Assembly (NCBI GenBank): GCA_017794825.1
Contig: CP051237.1
Coordinates: 5,939,342-6,003,341, forward strand
Direction of reading: 5' to 3'
DNA from: Pararhizobium sp.
GTDB taxonomy: Bacteria > Pseudomonadota > Alphaproteobacteria > Rhizobiales > Rhizobiaceae
Length of the DNA: 64,000 nt
Below the pieces are notes generated by a model, which was given only the letters and a program-made list of their open reading frames with translations, made no database searches and had not been told where the DNA came from. How positions within the stretch are numbered: position 1 is the first letter of the stretch; each line of letters starts with the position of its first letter. Positions 16,817 to 25,036 of this stretch are shown one piece after another. The position numbers were made by a program, and so were the translations under genes.

Positions 16817-17794
16817 ATGAACCTGCTCAATACCGCCGGCACGCGCATCAAGCAGACTTATCGTGTCCCTGATCACCAATCCTCCGAGACGATCCTGACG
16901 TCCACCATCGTCGCCTGCGCCGAAGAGCTAGTCAGCACAGCGGAATGCATGCACGGATACGCCATACTGGATTTCGTGCTTCACAATTCCTGCATTGCGA
17001 CCTGCGAGCAATTTGACATTACAGCGCGTCTGATGGATCAGCGCGGCAGCGTTGCAACCTGGGAATTGCATGCTGAAACTCGAGACGCTGGACAAATCGC
17101 ACGAATGTCAGTGTCCATGACAAGCGATGACGATCCCGCCGTAAAAATGTTGAAGACGTCCGCTGCGGTCGAGGCGCCCGCCACCGCGCCAGCAGTCGAC
17201 AGATCAGCGCCCGGCGACAAGAGGGAGCTGATCGCCGAAGCGGCCTGCCGCGTGATGGCCGAAAAAGGCTTCGCCGCTTCAACCATGCGGGAAATCGCCC
17301 GTGAAGCTTCGATGCACGTCCCGACAATGTATCAATATGTCAGAAGCAAGGAGGAAGTTCTTGAACTGATATATCATCACCTTTGTCAACGTATCCGTGT
17401 GACCACGAGGCCGGTTTTCGAAGCAGAACTGCCGCCGAGGGAAAAGCTGAAGGCCGTGATCAATTGCCTGATTCATGTCAATGGATCCTTGAGAAAGGGA
17501 TCCGGCGTGATGAACCGAGAGTTGAAATCGCTATCGCCGTCAGCACGGCGGCGCGTGCTGGACGATTATGCCGAGATTGTAGACAAGATCGCGAATATCA
17601 TCACTGAAGGCATTGAGAGCGGTGCGTTCAGGCCGACAAACAAACTGATTGCTGCGAATTTCATCGACTCGATGTGTGATATCTGGGTTCTGCGTCCTTT
17701 CGCAATAGAAGGAATTGGTGAGCAGGACTACATCGATCATGTGGTTGACTTCACCTTGAACGGGCTGCTGGACACTGCGTCAGGCTCTACCTGA
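16817..17794 (+). CDS. Hotdog-domain/TetR fusion transcriptional regulator
   Basis: 325 residues, well above the about 200 of a standard TetR protein. Residues 1-105 look like a hotdog-fold thioesterase-type domain (FVLHNSCIATCEQFDITAR then RGSVATWELHAETRDAGQIA, the pattern of acyl-CoA thioesterase beta strands). A linker rich in Ala/Pro (106-130) leads to a TetR helix-turn-helix at about 134-180 (STMREIAREASMHVPTMYQY) and a ligand/dimer domain. The gene follows an acyl-CoA ligase. Seen: two domains in one frame; known: hotdog domains bind acyl-CoA; inferred: an acyl-CoA-responsive repressor of this cluster, perhaps acting at the palindrome at 9241. Confidence 0.75.
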   Translation: MNLLNTAGTRIKQTYRVPDHQSSETILTSTIVACAEELVSTAECMHGYAILDFVLHNSCIATCEQFDITARLMDQRGSVATWELHAETRDAGQIARMSVSMTSDDDPAVKMLKTSAAVEAPATAPAVDRSAPGDKRELIAEAACRVMAEKGFAASTMREIAREASMHVPTMYQYVRSKEEVLELIYHHLCQRIRVTTRPVFEAELPPREKLKAVINCLIHVNGSLRKGSGVMNRELKSLSPSARRRVLDDYAEIVDKIANIITEGIESGAFRPTNKLIAANFIDSMCDIWVLRPFAIEGIGEQDYIDHVVDFTLNGLLDTASGST

Positions 17795-17827
17795 AAACGC
17801 ACATCCCGGCGCTGGAGGAAGAAGCCG

Positions 17828-18322
17828 TTGTCCACCTTGAAAATTCGTCCTGAAGAACAGGGAGACCAGTCGGCCGTACGCGCCATTCTCCTGCGTTGCT
17901 TTCCCGGACCCGAGGAGGCGCATCTGGTGGATCGGCTGCGGGCCCAGGGCGACGCCGAAATCATGCTTGTTGGTGAGGAAGGCGGAGAACCGGTCGCCTT
18001 TGTGGCGCTGTCGCGCATGCGCGCACCGCTCAAGGCGCTGGGACTTGCGCCCGTCGCCGTGCTTCCGGAGCATCGAAACCGCGGCATAGCCGCCGAAATG
18101 ATCCTGCGCGCCCTCGCCGACGCAAGACAGGCCGGCTGGGAGGGTGTGTTTCTGCTCGGAGACCCGGGCTTTTACAATCGCTTCGGCTTCACAGTCGAAG
18201 TTGCGCAAGATTTCCAGTCTCCTTATGCGGGTCCGCATTTCATGGCGCTGGCGCTTCGGGGCGACCAACTGCCGGAGACATCCGGCGCGGTGGAATACGC
18301 GCCAGCCTTCTCCGAACTCTAA
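17828..18322 (+). CDS. GNAT-family N-acetyltransferase
   Basis: 164 residues with the acetyl-CoA binding core LAPVAVLPEHRNRGIAAEM (V-x-P-x-x-R-x-x-G type) around residues 74-92 and the downstream VFLLGDPGFYNRFGF segment typical of YhbS-like proteins. Starts at TTG 17828 after GAGGAAGAA. Acceptor unknown. It lies 33 bases after the TetR gene and may be in the same transcript, but there is no functional link that I can see. Confidence 0.85.
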   Translation: MSTLKIRPEEQGDQSAVRAILLRCFPGPEEAHLVDRLRAQGDAEIMLVGEEGGEPVAFVALSRMRAPLKALGLAPVAVLPEHRNRGIAAEMILRALADARQAGWEGVFLLGDPGFYNRFGFTVEVAQDFQSPYAGPHFMALALRGDQLPETSGAVEYAPAFSEL

Positions 18323-18331
18323 CCGATCTGA

Positions 18332-19609
18332 TCAAGCCCCCGCCGGTTCAGACATGCCGCTTCTGGCGGAGCGATACCAAAGCAGGATCGCGACGATGAC
18401 AAGATTTATGACGCCGGCAGCGGCTGCGTAACCGTAGGAGTAGCTGTACGTGCCGAGCTGGTCGTAGAAATATCCCGCCTGGAAGCCCCCGATACCCATT
18501 CCCAGCCAAGCCGTCATGCCGACGAGCGCCACCGCGAAACCGGTCATCCGCAGAGGCGCCGCCTCCCGGGCGCAGAGCAATAAACAGGTCATGACGCCGG
18601 AGAAGAAAAACCCGAATACAATCGAAAGCAGATAAAGCAGCGGGAGGGAGGCCGTCTGGGTGAACCAGAAAACGGACGCCGTCTGGCCGATCGACGCGAT
18701 CATATAGGCGCGAAGACCGCCAATCCTGTCTGCGATCGTCCCGAACAGCACACGACCGAAAACGCCGGACACCATAAGCGCGAGCAGCAGGCCGGCCGCC
18801 GATTGCGGCGTCAGACCCAAATCCGTGCCGAGCGGCACGAGGTGCATGAGCGGCGCCGCCATGCAGATACAACAAAACACACCGGCGATGGCGAGCCAGG
18901 GAATGGTGATCGTGTGCGGCAAGCCCCAGAGATTGTCGTTCGAGTTTCGCACCTGCGCGCCTGTTTGCACGAGAACCGGCGGCGGCCGGAGCAGGAACAT
19001 GGCGGGCATCAGCAGTACGAAATAGGACACGCCGAGGACGACCATGGCCGTTCGCCAGTCCCAGGTGGATATCAGAAAGCGCGCCACGTAGGGAACGAGC
19101 CCCTGCCCGAGCGCGCCGCCGGCCGTGACAATGCCGATCGCCATGCCTTTTCTCCTGCTGAACCACAGCCCTGTGAGGGCGAGCAGCGGCGTAAAGAGAC
19201 CGGCGAAGCCGACCCCGCCGATCAGCAGATACAAAAGGTAAATGGCGTAAAGGTTGGACTGATAGCCGACAGCCGCCACGGCGCCGGCCAAAGTGACGCT
19301 GGCGAGCATTGCAATTCGCCTGGCGCCGATGCGATCGGAAAGGCTGCCCCATAAAAGGCCGCCGAAAGCAGCGCCAATGGTGACCATTGTGTAGGCCATG
19401 GATATCTCGGCGCGAGACCAGCCAAACTCGGTTTGAAAGGGATCGATCAAGACGGTGACCGAGAGATTTGCGCCAAACCCCAGAGCAAGGCTCAATGTGG
19501 CGACCGCCACGATAACCCAGCCATAGGCCTGTTCCTGGATGTTTTCCTGAGCCGCCAACAGTCTTTCTCCCACGTCCCGAGAGCCGATAGCTGACTCGCG
19601 GGGCGACAA
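18332..19609 (-). CDS. MFS transporter (monocarboxylate/oxalate-formate antiporter-like)
   Basis: About 425 residues with 12 hydrophobic segments and the MFS loop motif GGLLWGSLSDRIGARRIAM between segments 2 and 3, repeated as GRVLFGTIADRIGGLRAYM in the second half. Resembles the OFA/MCT branch moving small organic acids. Start chosen at TTG 19609, which follows AGAGG by 5 bases directly behind the SDR stop; GTG 19573 is an alternative. The frame extends further upstream only into the SDR gene. Co-transcribed with the SDR and divergent from the LysR gene. Confidence 0.82.
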   Translation of the reverse strand: MSPRESAIGSRDVGERLLAAQENIQEQAYGWVIVAVATLSLALGFGANLSVTVLIDPFQTEFGWSRAEISMAYTMVTIGAAFGGLLWGSLSDRIGARRIAMLASVTLAGAVAAVGYQSNLYAIYLLYLLIGGVGFAGLFTPLLALTGLWFSRRKGMAIGIVTAGGALGQGLVPYVARFLISTWDWRTAMVVLGVSYFVLLMPAMFLLRPPPVLVQTGAQVRNSNDNLWGLPHTITIPWLAIAGVFCCICMAAPLMHLVPLGTDLGLTPQSAAGLLLALMVSGVFGRVLFGTIADRIGGLRAYMIASIGQTASVFWFTQTASLPLLYLLSIVFGFFFSGVMTCLLLCAREAAPLRMTGFAVALVGMTAWLGMGIGGFQAGYFYDQLGTYSYSYGYAAAAGVINLVIVAILLWYRSARSGMSEPAGA

Positions 19610-19617
19610 GAGTACCT

Positions 19618-20385
19618 CTATTCGACCAGACCGACCAGTCTGCGGTTTTCTTCGTCTCTCAGGGAAAAGTCGCCTCCGGCAAAACCGGCAGCCCCTTCCG
19701 TGCAAAGCCAGACGGCGGCGCGTCCCGCCCAGCTCGCAGGAATATGGACTGTTGGATCCAGTTGACTGACCGGATTAATGCCGGAGGCTCTGATGGCAAC
19801 CTGCATATCGGTTGCCACCGTACCGGGGCTGAGTCCGACGACGCGGACACCGTGTTCGCGGTATTCCATGTCGCCGCAGCGCGTGAGAGAAAGGGCCGCC
19901 GCCTTGGACGAGCAATAGTGGCTCCAGCCTTCAAGCGCGACGACGGCGGCGCCGGAACTGACATTGACGATCACGCCGCCGCCTTGTTCAAGCATGACAG
20001 GGATGGCGGCGCGCATGCCAAAGTAGACGCCCTTGTAGTTGACGTCGGCGACCTTTGCCCATTGTTCAGGGTCGGAGTCTGCCAGTCGCGCGATCGGTTC
20101 TATCTGGCCGGCGTTGTTGATCAATATGTCGAGGCCGCCGAAGCGATCGACACAAGCCTTCACCAGTTCTTTGACGCTGTCATAACTGGCGACGTCGCAC
20201 TGCATCGCGTGCGCCACACCGCCGGACTGGCGGATTTCCTCAGCAATTTTTTCGATGGCCTCGAGATTGCGCGCCGCCAGAAGCACCTGGACGCCAAGGT
20301 CTGCAAGTTCGCGGGCGCAGGCTTCGCCGATGCCCTTGCTTGCGCCGGTGATAATCGCGCTTTTTCCAGATAATTCCGACATCAA
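19618..20385 (-). CDS. Short-chain dehydrogenase/reductase
   Basis: 255-residue SDR with cofactor motif TGASKGIGEA (12-21), NNAG near residue 90, catalytic Ser in VNVSSGAAVV and Tyr-x3-Lys in HYCSSKAA. Substrate unknown. First gene of a two-gene minus-strand unit with the MFS transporter, and divergent from a LysR regulator across 132 bases, the usual arrangement for LysR control of the neighbouring operon. Confidence 0.88.
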   Translation of the reverse strand: MMSELSGKSAIITGASKGIGEACARELADLGVQVLLAARNLEAIEKIAEEIRQSGGVAHAMQCDVASYDSVKELVKACVDRFGGLDILINNAGQIEPIARLADSDPEQWAKVADVNYKGVYFGMRAAIPVMLEQGGGVIVNVSSGAAVVALEGWSHYCSSKAAALSLTRCGDMEYREHGVRVVGLSPGTVATDMQVAIRASGINPVSQLDPTVHIPASWAGRAAVWLCTEGAAGFAGGDFSLRDEENRRLVGLVE

Positions 20386-20517
20386 AAATTATCGCAATAG
20401 TTGTTGTTCAAATCGGCCGTTCATACGGTGCAGGAACAATACCCCAATTTGTTTAAACACCGTTTGAACTTTGATAAACAGTTCGACGCGCACGACATTC
20501 ATGTGTATTATGCATGA

Positions 20518-21414
20518 ATGGAAGTCGACACGCTGAGAATCTTTATCACTGTCGCGAAACTCGGCAGCTTCGCCGCAGCCGCCAGGATGCACGGCACCGA
20601 TCCCTCGACTGTGTCGCGAACGATCTCGAACCTGGAGGAAGAACTCGGCATCCGGCTTTTCCAGCGGACAACGCGCAGCATGACATTGACGGAAAGCGGC
20701 GACGCCTATCTCGGGCGCATCGCAACCGTGCTCGAGGACATCGACATCGCCCGAGAGGACGCAGTCGCGGTCAGCCAGCGGCCGACGGGAACGATCCGAA
20801 TTACCACGACTTACGCCTATGGTCAGATCCGGATCCTCCCGCTGCTTGAAAAATTTCGCGACCGATTTCCCGGTCTGAAACTTGATCTCGTACTGAGCGA
20901 CTCCGCGGTCGACCTCGTTACGGACGAGATCGACATAGCGATCAGGCTGGCTCCCCGCATCCGGGGAAACGTGATCGCGAGCAAGCTGCAGGATATGCAT
21001 TACCATGTCTACGCAAGTCCGGACTATCTGGAAAGACACGGTCCCATTGAACATCCTTCGGACCTGGAAGACCATCCATGCGTTCTCTTCCGCCTGCCGG
21101 CGTTCGGCAGCGTCTGGCTGGCGCAGGACAGGCAAGGAAAAGAATGCGAAGTCCGCATTCAAGGCGACATGAGCATCACATCCATACTGGCGCTCAAGCA
21201 ATGCGCCGTGGAAGGGCTGGGTCCCGCGCTGCTGGTTGACTGGGTCGCACAGGGCGATCTCGACGCAGGCAGGCTCATCAACGTTTTGCCCGACCACAGT
21301 TTCTCCGCAATGCACGTGCAATCCGCCGTATGGCTGGTTTATCCGAGCCGACGATATCTGCCGACCAAGGTGCGGGTCGTGGTGGATTTTCTGAGGGAAA
21401 ACCTGACAGTCTAG
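20518..21414 (+). CDS. LysR-family transcriptional regulator
   Basis: 298 residues: N-terminal winged helix (DTLRIFITVAKLGSFAAAA, then STVSRTISNLEEELGIRLFQ) and a type-2 periplasmic-binding effector domain (PTGTIRITTTYAYGQIRILP). Divergent from the SDR/MFS operon, which it most likely controls together with itself; the 132-base gap contains GTTTAAACACCGTTTGAAC, an imperfect repeat that could be its site. Ends 92 bases before the ECF operon. Confidence 0.9.
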   Translation: MEVDTLRIFITVAKLGSFAAAARMHGTDPSTVSRTISNLEEELGIRLFQRTTRSMTLTESGDAYLGRIATVLEDIDIAREDAVAVSQRPTGTIRITTTYAYGQIRILPLLEKFRDRFPGLKLDLVLSDSAVDLVTDEIDIAIRLAPRIRGNVIASKLQDMHYHVYASPDYLERHGPIEHPSDLEDHPCVLFRLPAFGSVWLAQDRQGKECEVRIQGDMSITSILALKQCAVEGLGPALLVDWVAQGDLDAGRLINVLPDHSFSAMHVQSAVWLVYPSRRYLPTKVRVVVDFLRENLTV

Positions 21415-21450
21415 GTCAAGCGAAAGGATCAGCGGGCGCCTGTTCTGGCG

Positions 21451-21466
21451 TGGCACAGTATTTGCT
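21451..21466 (+). promoter_or_regulatory. Sigma-54 (RpoN) -24/-12 promoter
   Basis: TGGCAC-AGTAT-TTGCT matches the sigma-54 consensus TGGCACG-N4-TTGCW at all but one position, with exactly 10 bases between the invariant GG and GC. Transcription would start about 12 bases downstream, near 21477, about 30 bases before the S-component ATG. It implies that the ECF/phosphoribosyltransferase operon needs an enhancer-binding activator, for example NtrC under nitrogen limitation; the activator is not in the window and I did not find a clear enhancer site. Confidence 0.72.
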
Positions 21467-21506
21467 TGATTCACTTTGGGAGGTATTGAGAAAACAGGGG
21501 TTCGAC

Positions 21507-22076
21507 ATGCAAACCAGTACCGCCTCCTCAGAGGGGAACACGCTTTTTCCGATCGTTTTGTCCATTGTGGCCGCTGCGGCAACCGGAGTGTTGTGGGCGT
21601 ACGCCAATCCGATCCAGCTCGTGCCAGGCGTTATTCAATGGCGTATCTTTGCTTTTCTGCCGCCTCTCGTGGGTATCTTACTGGGATGGAAAAGCGGATT
21701 CATCTGCGGCTACCTGGGAACAATCGTATGGTCGTTGCTGGCTGGCACCTTTATTCCCGCTCACTCTCTGATCGTCGACGGCATAATGGTCGGCCTGACA
21801 GGGCTCGTTCCGGGTTTAATGTTCGACCCCGCAAAACAGACGTTCGACCGCGCCGCGCTGCTTAAAGTGGCGGCAGTCTGCTTAATCATCGGCCTGGTAA
21901 TGGTTTTCGCGGTTTCGGCCAGCCTGGCTTATCTCGGCATCTTCCCCTTCTGGTGGGCGGTCACTTATCTCGGCCTTTCCGATATCGTACCGATGCTGAT
22001 CGGCACGCCGTTGCTGGTGATTCCAGCGTACAAGATGCTGAAAAGCGCCCTGCCCGGCGGCTTCAAACGTTTCTGA
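21507..22076 (+). CDS. ECF transporter S component (substrate-binding membrane subunit)
   Basis: 189-residue hydrophobic protein with about six membrane segments (GVLWAYANPIQLVPG, FLPPLVGILLGWKSG, CGYLGTIVWSLLAG). Identification rests on size, topology and position immediately before a fused ECF ATPase and an ECF T subunit. ATG 21507 is used; the longer frame begins inside the LysR gene. The gene set S, AA', T has the same composition as YkoEDC-type systems, but I see no residue pattern that identifies the ligand, and no TPP element precedes it. The terminal phosphoribosyltransferase points to a nucleobase-like substrate. Confidence 0.72.
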   Translation: MQTSTASSEGNTLFPIVLSIVAAAATGVLWAYANPIQLVPGVIQWRIFAFLPPLVGILLGWKSGFICGYLGTIVWSLLAGTFIPAHSLIVDGIMVGLTGLVPGLMFDPAKQTFDRAALLKVAAVCLIIGLVMVFAVSASLAYLGIFPFWWAVTYLGLSDIVPMLIGTPLLVIPAYKMLKSALPGGFKRF

Positions 22077-22091
22077 GGGTACAAACAGCCG

Positions 22092-23606
22092 GTGCTTGCG
22101 CTCAAGAACATCACGGTCAGCCACGGAGAGGAACCCGTCCTCGCCGGCGCAAACCTGGACTTGAGCGCAGGCGAACGCCTGCTCGTCTGCGGCGCCGCCG
22201 GCTCAGCCAAGTCAACGCTTCTCAACGTTGCATCAGGGCTGATCCCGCGCCTTGTTACACCATCCCATTTCGCCGGCGAGGCGACACTCACGGGCAAACC
22301 TCTCTCGGCCATGTCGAAGGACACGCTTTTCGCGGAAATCGGTCTGGTGATGCAAAGCGTCGAAGAACAGTCCTGGGATCTCGGCGTTGAGGATCTCATT
22401 GCTTTTCCAATGGAAAACCGGAGCATGCCGAAAGCCGAGATCCGTGTGCGCGTCGACGCCTTGCTGAAGCAATTCCGTCTTGATGCGCTTCGCGGACGGC
22501 GCGTCCTTACATTGTCGGGCGGTGAGCGGCGCATGGTCGCCATCGCCGCGGCAATGGCGCTTTCGCCGCGCCTGCTCATCCTCGACGAACCGACTACCGG
22601 CCTCGATCCAGCCGCCCGACAAAGGCTCACAGAGGCTCTGGCGGATACGCTCGACAGCAAGCGCGCGGTGCTCGTCGCAGAGCAGGATCCGGCCGCCTTT
22701 CACAGCGTGGCCGGCACGGTCCGTTTCATTTCGAAAGGACAGGTTTCCGAGGCGCGCAGTTTCGAGACTCTGATGAATGAGGAGCGTCCCTGGCGCGAAG
22801 CGGGCATCCTGCCGCCGCACCGTACGGCGTCGAGCCCGAAAGCGTCGGCGCCCGGCGCTGAAATCCTCGGCGTTCGCGATGTGACGACCGTTCTTTGCCG
22901 GGCTCACGGCCAGCCGGTGCTGAACGGCGCGGAACTCATGGTTCGGGCAGGCGAGGTGCTCGGCCTGATCGGCCGCAATGGAGCGGGCAAGACCACGCTG
23001 TTTCAATCGATTCTGGGACTTGCCCGGATTTCGCGCGGCAAAATCACGATCGAGGGAATCGACGCTACTGGCTGGACGGTGGCGCGACGCGCGCGCCGGA
23101 TCGCATATCTGCCGCAAAACATGCGTCGAATTCTCTTCAACATGACCCTTGCCGAGGAAGTTCTATTCGCCATCACCGCCGGCGCAGATCCCGGTGAAGC
23201 CGATCGAAACCGGGCGCAGGCCTGTCTGGAAAAATATGGCCTGGGCGGGCTGAGCGAGACCAATCCATTCGCGCTTTCGGTCCGACAGCAGGCGCTTCTC
23301 GGACTGGCCTGCGCCGATGCGGCCGGCGCGGCTGTCGCAATTCTCGACGAGCCGCTGCTCGGACGCGATCTCAATGGACGCGCCATGCTCGACCTCTTCA
23401 TCCACTCCATGACGGACAAGGGTCGCGCAGTCATGCTGATCTCGCACGACCTCGAATTGATCGAGGAAGTCGCAACGCGCACGCTGATCCTCGCCGACGG
23501 GCGCATCGCATTCGACGGCGATAGCAGTGAAGCGTGGCAGAGCGCCGCCTTTCGCGCACTCGGTTGGCCGGCGCCATCCTTCTTGCCGGAAGGGCTTGTC
23601 GCATGA
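22092..23606 (+). CDS. ECF transporter ATPase, two ABC domains fused (EcfA-EcfA' type)
   Basis: 504 residues, GTG start after GAGGG. Domain 1 (1-235): Walker A GAAGSAKST (34-42), signature LSGGERRMV (near 141), Walker B LLILDEPTTGLD. Domain 2 (255-504): Walker A GRNGAGKTT (near 292), signature region ALSVRQQALLG (near 394), Walker B AILDEPLLG, switch His in LISHDLELIEEVA. Domain 1 has Ala for the invariant Gly before the P-loop Lys, while domain 2 has lost the LSGGQ signature. In a head-to-tail ABC sandwich these fall in the same composite site, leaving one canonical and one degenerate ATP site. Powers the ECF importer; overlaps the T-subunit gene at ATGA. Confidence 0.85.
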   Translation: MLALKNITVSHGEEPVLAGANLDLSAGERLLVCGAAGSAKSTLLNVASGLIPRLVTPSHFAGEATLTGKPLSAMSKDTLFAEIGLVMQSVEEQSWDLGVEDLIAFPMENRSMPKAEIRVRVDALLKQFRLDALRGRRVLTLSGGERRMVAIAAAMALSPRLLILDEPTTGLDPAARQRLTEALADTLDSKRAVLVAEQDPAAFHSVAGTVRFISKGQVSEARSFETLMNEERPWREAGILPPHRTASSPKASAPGAEILGVRDVTTVLCRAHGQPVLNGAELMVRAGEVLGLIGRNGAGKTTLFQSILGLARISRGKITIEGIDATGWTVARRARRIAYLPQNMRRILFNMTLAEEVLFAITAGADPGEADRNRAQACLEKYGLGGLSETNPFALSVRQQALLGLACADAAGAAVAILDEPLLGRDLNGRAMLDLFIHSMTDKGRAVMLISHDLELIEEVATRTLILADGRIAFDGDSSEAWQSAAFRALGWPAPSFLPEGLVA

Positions 23607-24274
23607 ACAGCGTCCACAACGTCAATTTCTTTATCAAACTGGCCTTCGCTTTTGCGCTAATGGCGATAGCCTGGTTCCTGCCGGATTGGAGGAGTTCCGT
23701 TCCGCTTGCCGTGGCGACGGTTGCGCTCCTCGCAATTTTCCGCGTTCCAGGCATTCGGGCCTACTTCAAAGGCGCCGGGCTTCTGGTGCTGCTGGTGATG
23801 GCAAGCTGGATCGCAAATCTGATGATCCAGGGAGAGACTTTCGTCGCTGCCGTCGAAACCGCGCTCGCAATGGCGGCGAGACTGGTGACAACGACGGCTG
23901 TCTTCTTTTTCGTCATGGAAACAAGCACGCCCGGCTCCATACTCGCCGCATCGAGCGCCGCCCGTTTGCCCCCCATCGCCACACTCGTGCTTTCCCTGAC
24001 TTTTGGCGTCATTCCAATGCTTCGACATGATTTCGAACGCATTGCCGACGCGCAGCGCGCTCGCGGGATGGAAATAGATGACGTCTCCTTTCCGATGCGA
24101 CTTCGCTTTGCTTTGGCCCGCGGAGTCCCGCTGCTCATTCAGGCGGTGAGAATGGCTCACGCCATCTCGCTGTCTCTGTCCATTTACGGCTTCGACCTAT
24201 CGCGCAAGCGCACGACATGGCGCGAAGTCGGACTTCTTGTCGAACACCGCCTGCCAGGGATCGAAACGCCATGA
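23603..24274 (+). CDS. ECF transporter T component (EcfT-like)
   Basis: 223 residues with about five hydrophobic segments (FIKLAFAFALMAIAWFL first) and a cytoplasmic coupling helix containing AQRARGMEI, the Ala-Arg-Gly motif by which EcfT contacts the ATPases. Start at ATG 23603 overlaps the ATPase stop (ATGA), and its own stop overlaps the next gene in the same way. It links the S component at 21507 to the fused ATPase. Confidence 0.85.
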   Translation: MNSVHNVNFFIKLAFAFALMAIAWFLPDWRSSVPLAVATVALLAIFRVPGIRAYFKGAGLLVLLVMASWIANLMIQGETFVAAVETALAMAARLVTTTAVFFFVMETSTPGSILAASSAARLPPIATLVLSLTFGVIPMLRHDFERIADAQRARGMEIDDVSFPMRLRFALARGVPLLIQAVRMAHAISLSLSIYGFDLSRKRTTWREVGLLVEHRLPGIETP

Positions 24275-24906
24275 CCACCCCACCCTCCAATGTATCCGAC
24301 CAGACCTGGACCGTCGATGTCGCCGGGCTTTCCGTCGATTTGCCGATCGTGGCGATCAAGCCGGATTTCGCCATCTCCCTGATGATGGTCATCGATCTTG
24401 GCGTCGAATTCATTTCGCACGTCGGCGCGGAGCTCGCCCGAAAGCTGGCGCCTCTGAAACCCGACGTGATCGTGGGAGCTGCGACGCTGGGCATCCCGGT
24501 GGCGATCGAGGTTACGCGGGCCTTGGGGCTGGACAAATACGTCATCCTGCAGAAATCACCGAAGATTCACCTCGGAGACGCGCTGACGCAAACCATTGCG
24601 TCGATCACGTCGACCGGCGACCAGCGCCTTCTGCTCGACCGTCGCGCCGTCCCCTTGCTGGCGGGAAAGCGCGTGGTCGTCGTCGATGACGTGGTCGCCT
24701 CCGGGTCGAGCCTGAAGGGGTCACTGGAACTGGTCCGCGCCGCCGGCGGAGATGTCGTCGGCGTCGGCGTCATACTCACCGAAGCCAGAGACTGGCGGGA
24801 AACACTCGGACCGGACGCGGATCTGATTCACAGCCTCGCCCATATCCCGCAGTTTACCCGGACCGAAGACGGACTATGGACGCCGATTGCGGCGACCTTC
24901 CTCTAA
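24271..24906 (+). CDS. Phosphoribosyltransferase-fold protein ending the ECF operon
   Basis: 211 residues with PRPP loop VDDVVASGSS (138-147) and PDVIVGAATLG (65-75). It is a paralogue of the protein at 7539, sharing the SITSTGDQRL segment, DRRAVPLL and ARDW. ATG 24271 overlaps the T-subunit stop, so it is made with the transporter. Known: type-I phosphoribosyltransferases trap nucleobases as nucleotides using PRPP. Inferred: the imported compound is a nucleobase or analogue that this enzyme phosphoribosylates on entry; a non-catalytic PRPP-sensing role is the main alternative. Confidence 0.78.
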   Translation: MTTPPSNVSDQTWTVDVAGLSVDLPIVAIKPDFAISLMMVIDLGVEFISHVGAELARKLAPLKPDVIVGAATLGIPVAIEVTRALGLDKYVILQKSPKIHLGDALTQTIASITSTGDQRLLLDRRAVPLLAGKRVVVVDDVVASGSSLKGSLELVRAAGGDVVGVGVILTEARDWRETLGPDADLIHSLAHIPQFTRTEDGLWTPIAATFL

Positions 24907-25036
24907 CCGTCCTCTCCCGGCGGCGGCGCGCGCCTTCGATCTGGCTTCATGGAGCGATTTCAACTGGGACTACTATCGTGCGGCGATGACGTAGATGGTA
25001 TGGTGAAGATCATCACGTTCTCCGCTGGAGCAGAAA

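Noticed and set aside
15289..16851. 520-codon minus-strand open frame opposite the acyl-CoA ligase
   Set aside because: Composition is that of a GC-rich shadow frame; the plus-strand ligase has all ANL motifs.
20430..20480. GTTTAAAC palindrome in the SDR-LysR gap as the LysR operator
   Set aside because: Only a weak imperfect repeat; noted under the LysR gene but not supported enough as a site of its own.
21415..21506. TPP or purine riboswitch before the ECF operon
   Set aside because: Only 92 bases between LysR stop and the S-component ATG, largely occupied by the sigma-54 element; no CTGAGA-type or purine-aptamer pattern seen.
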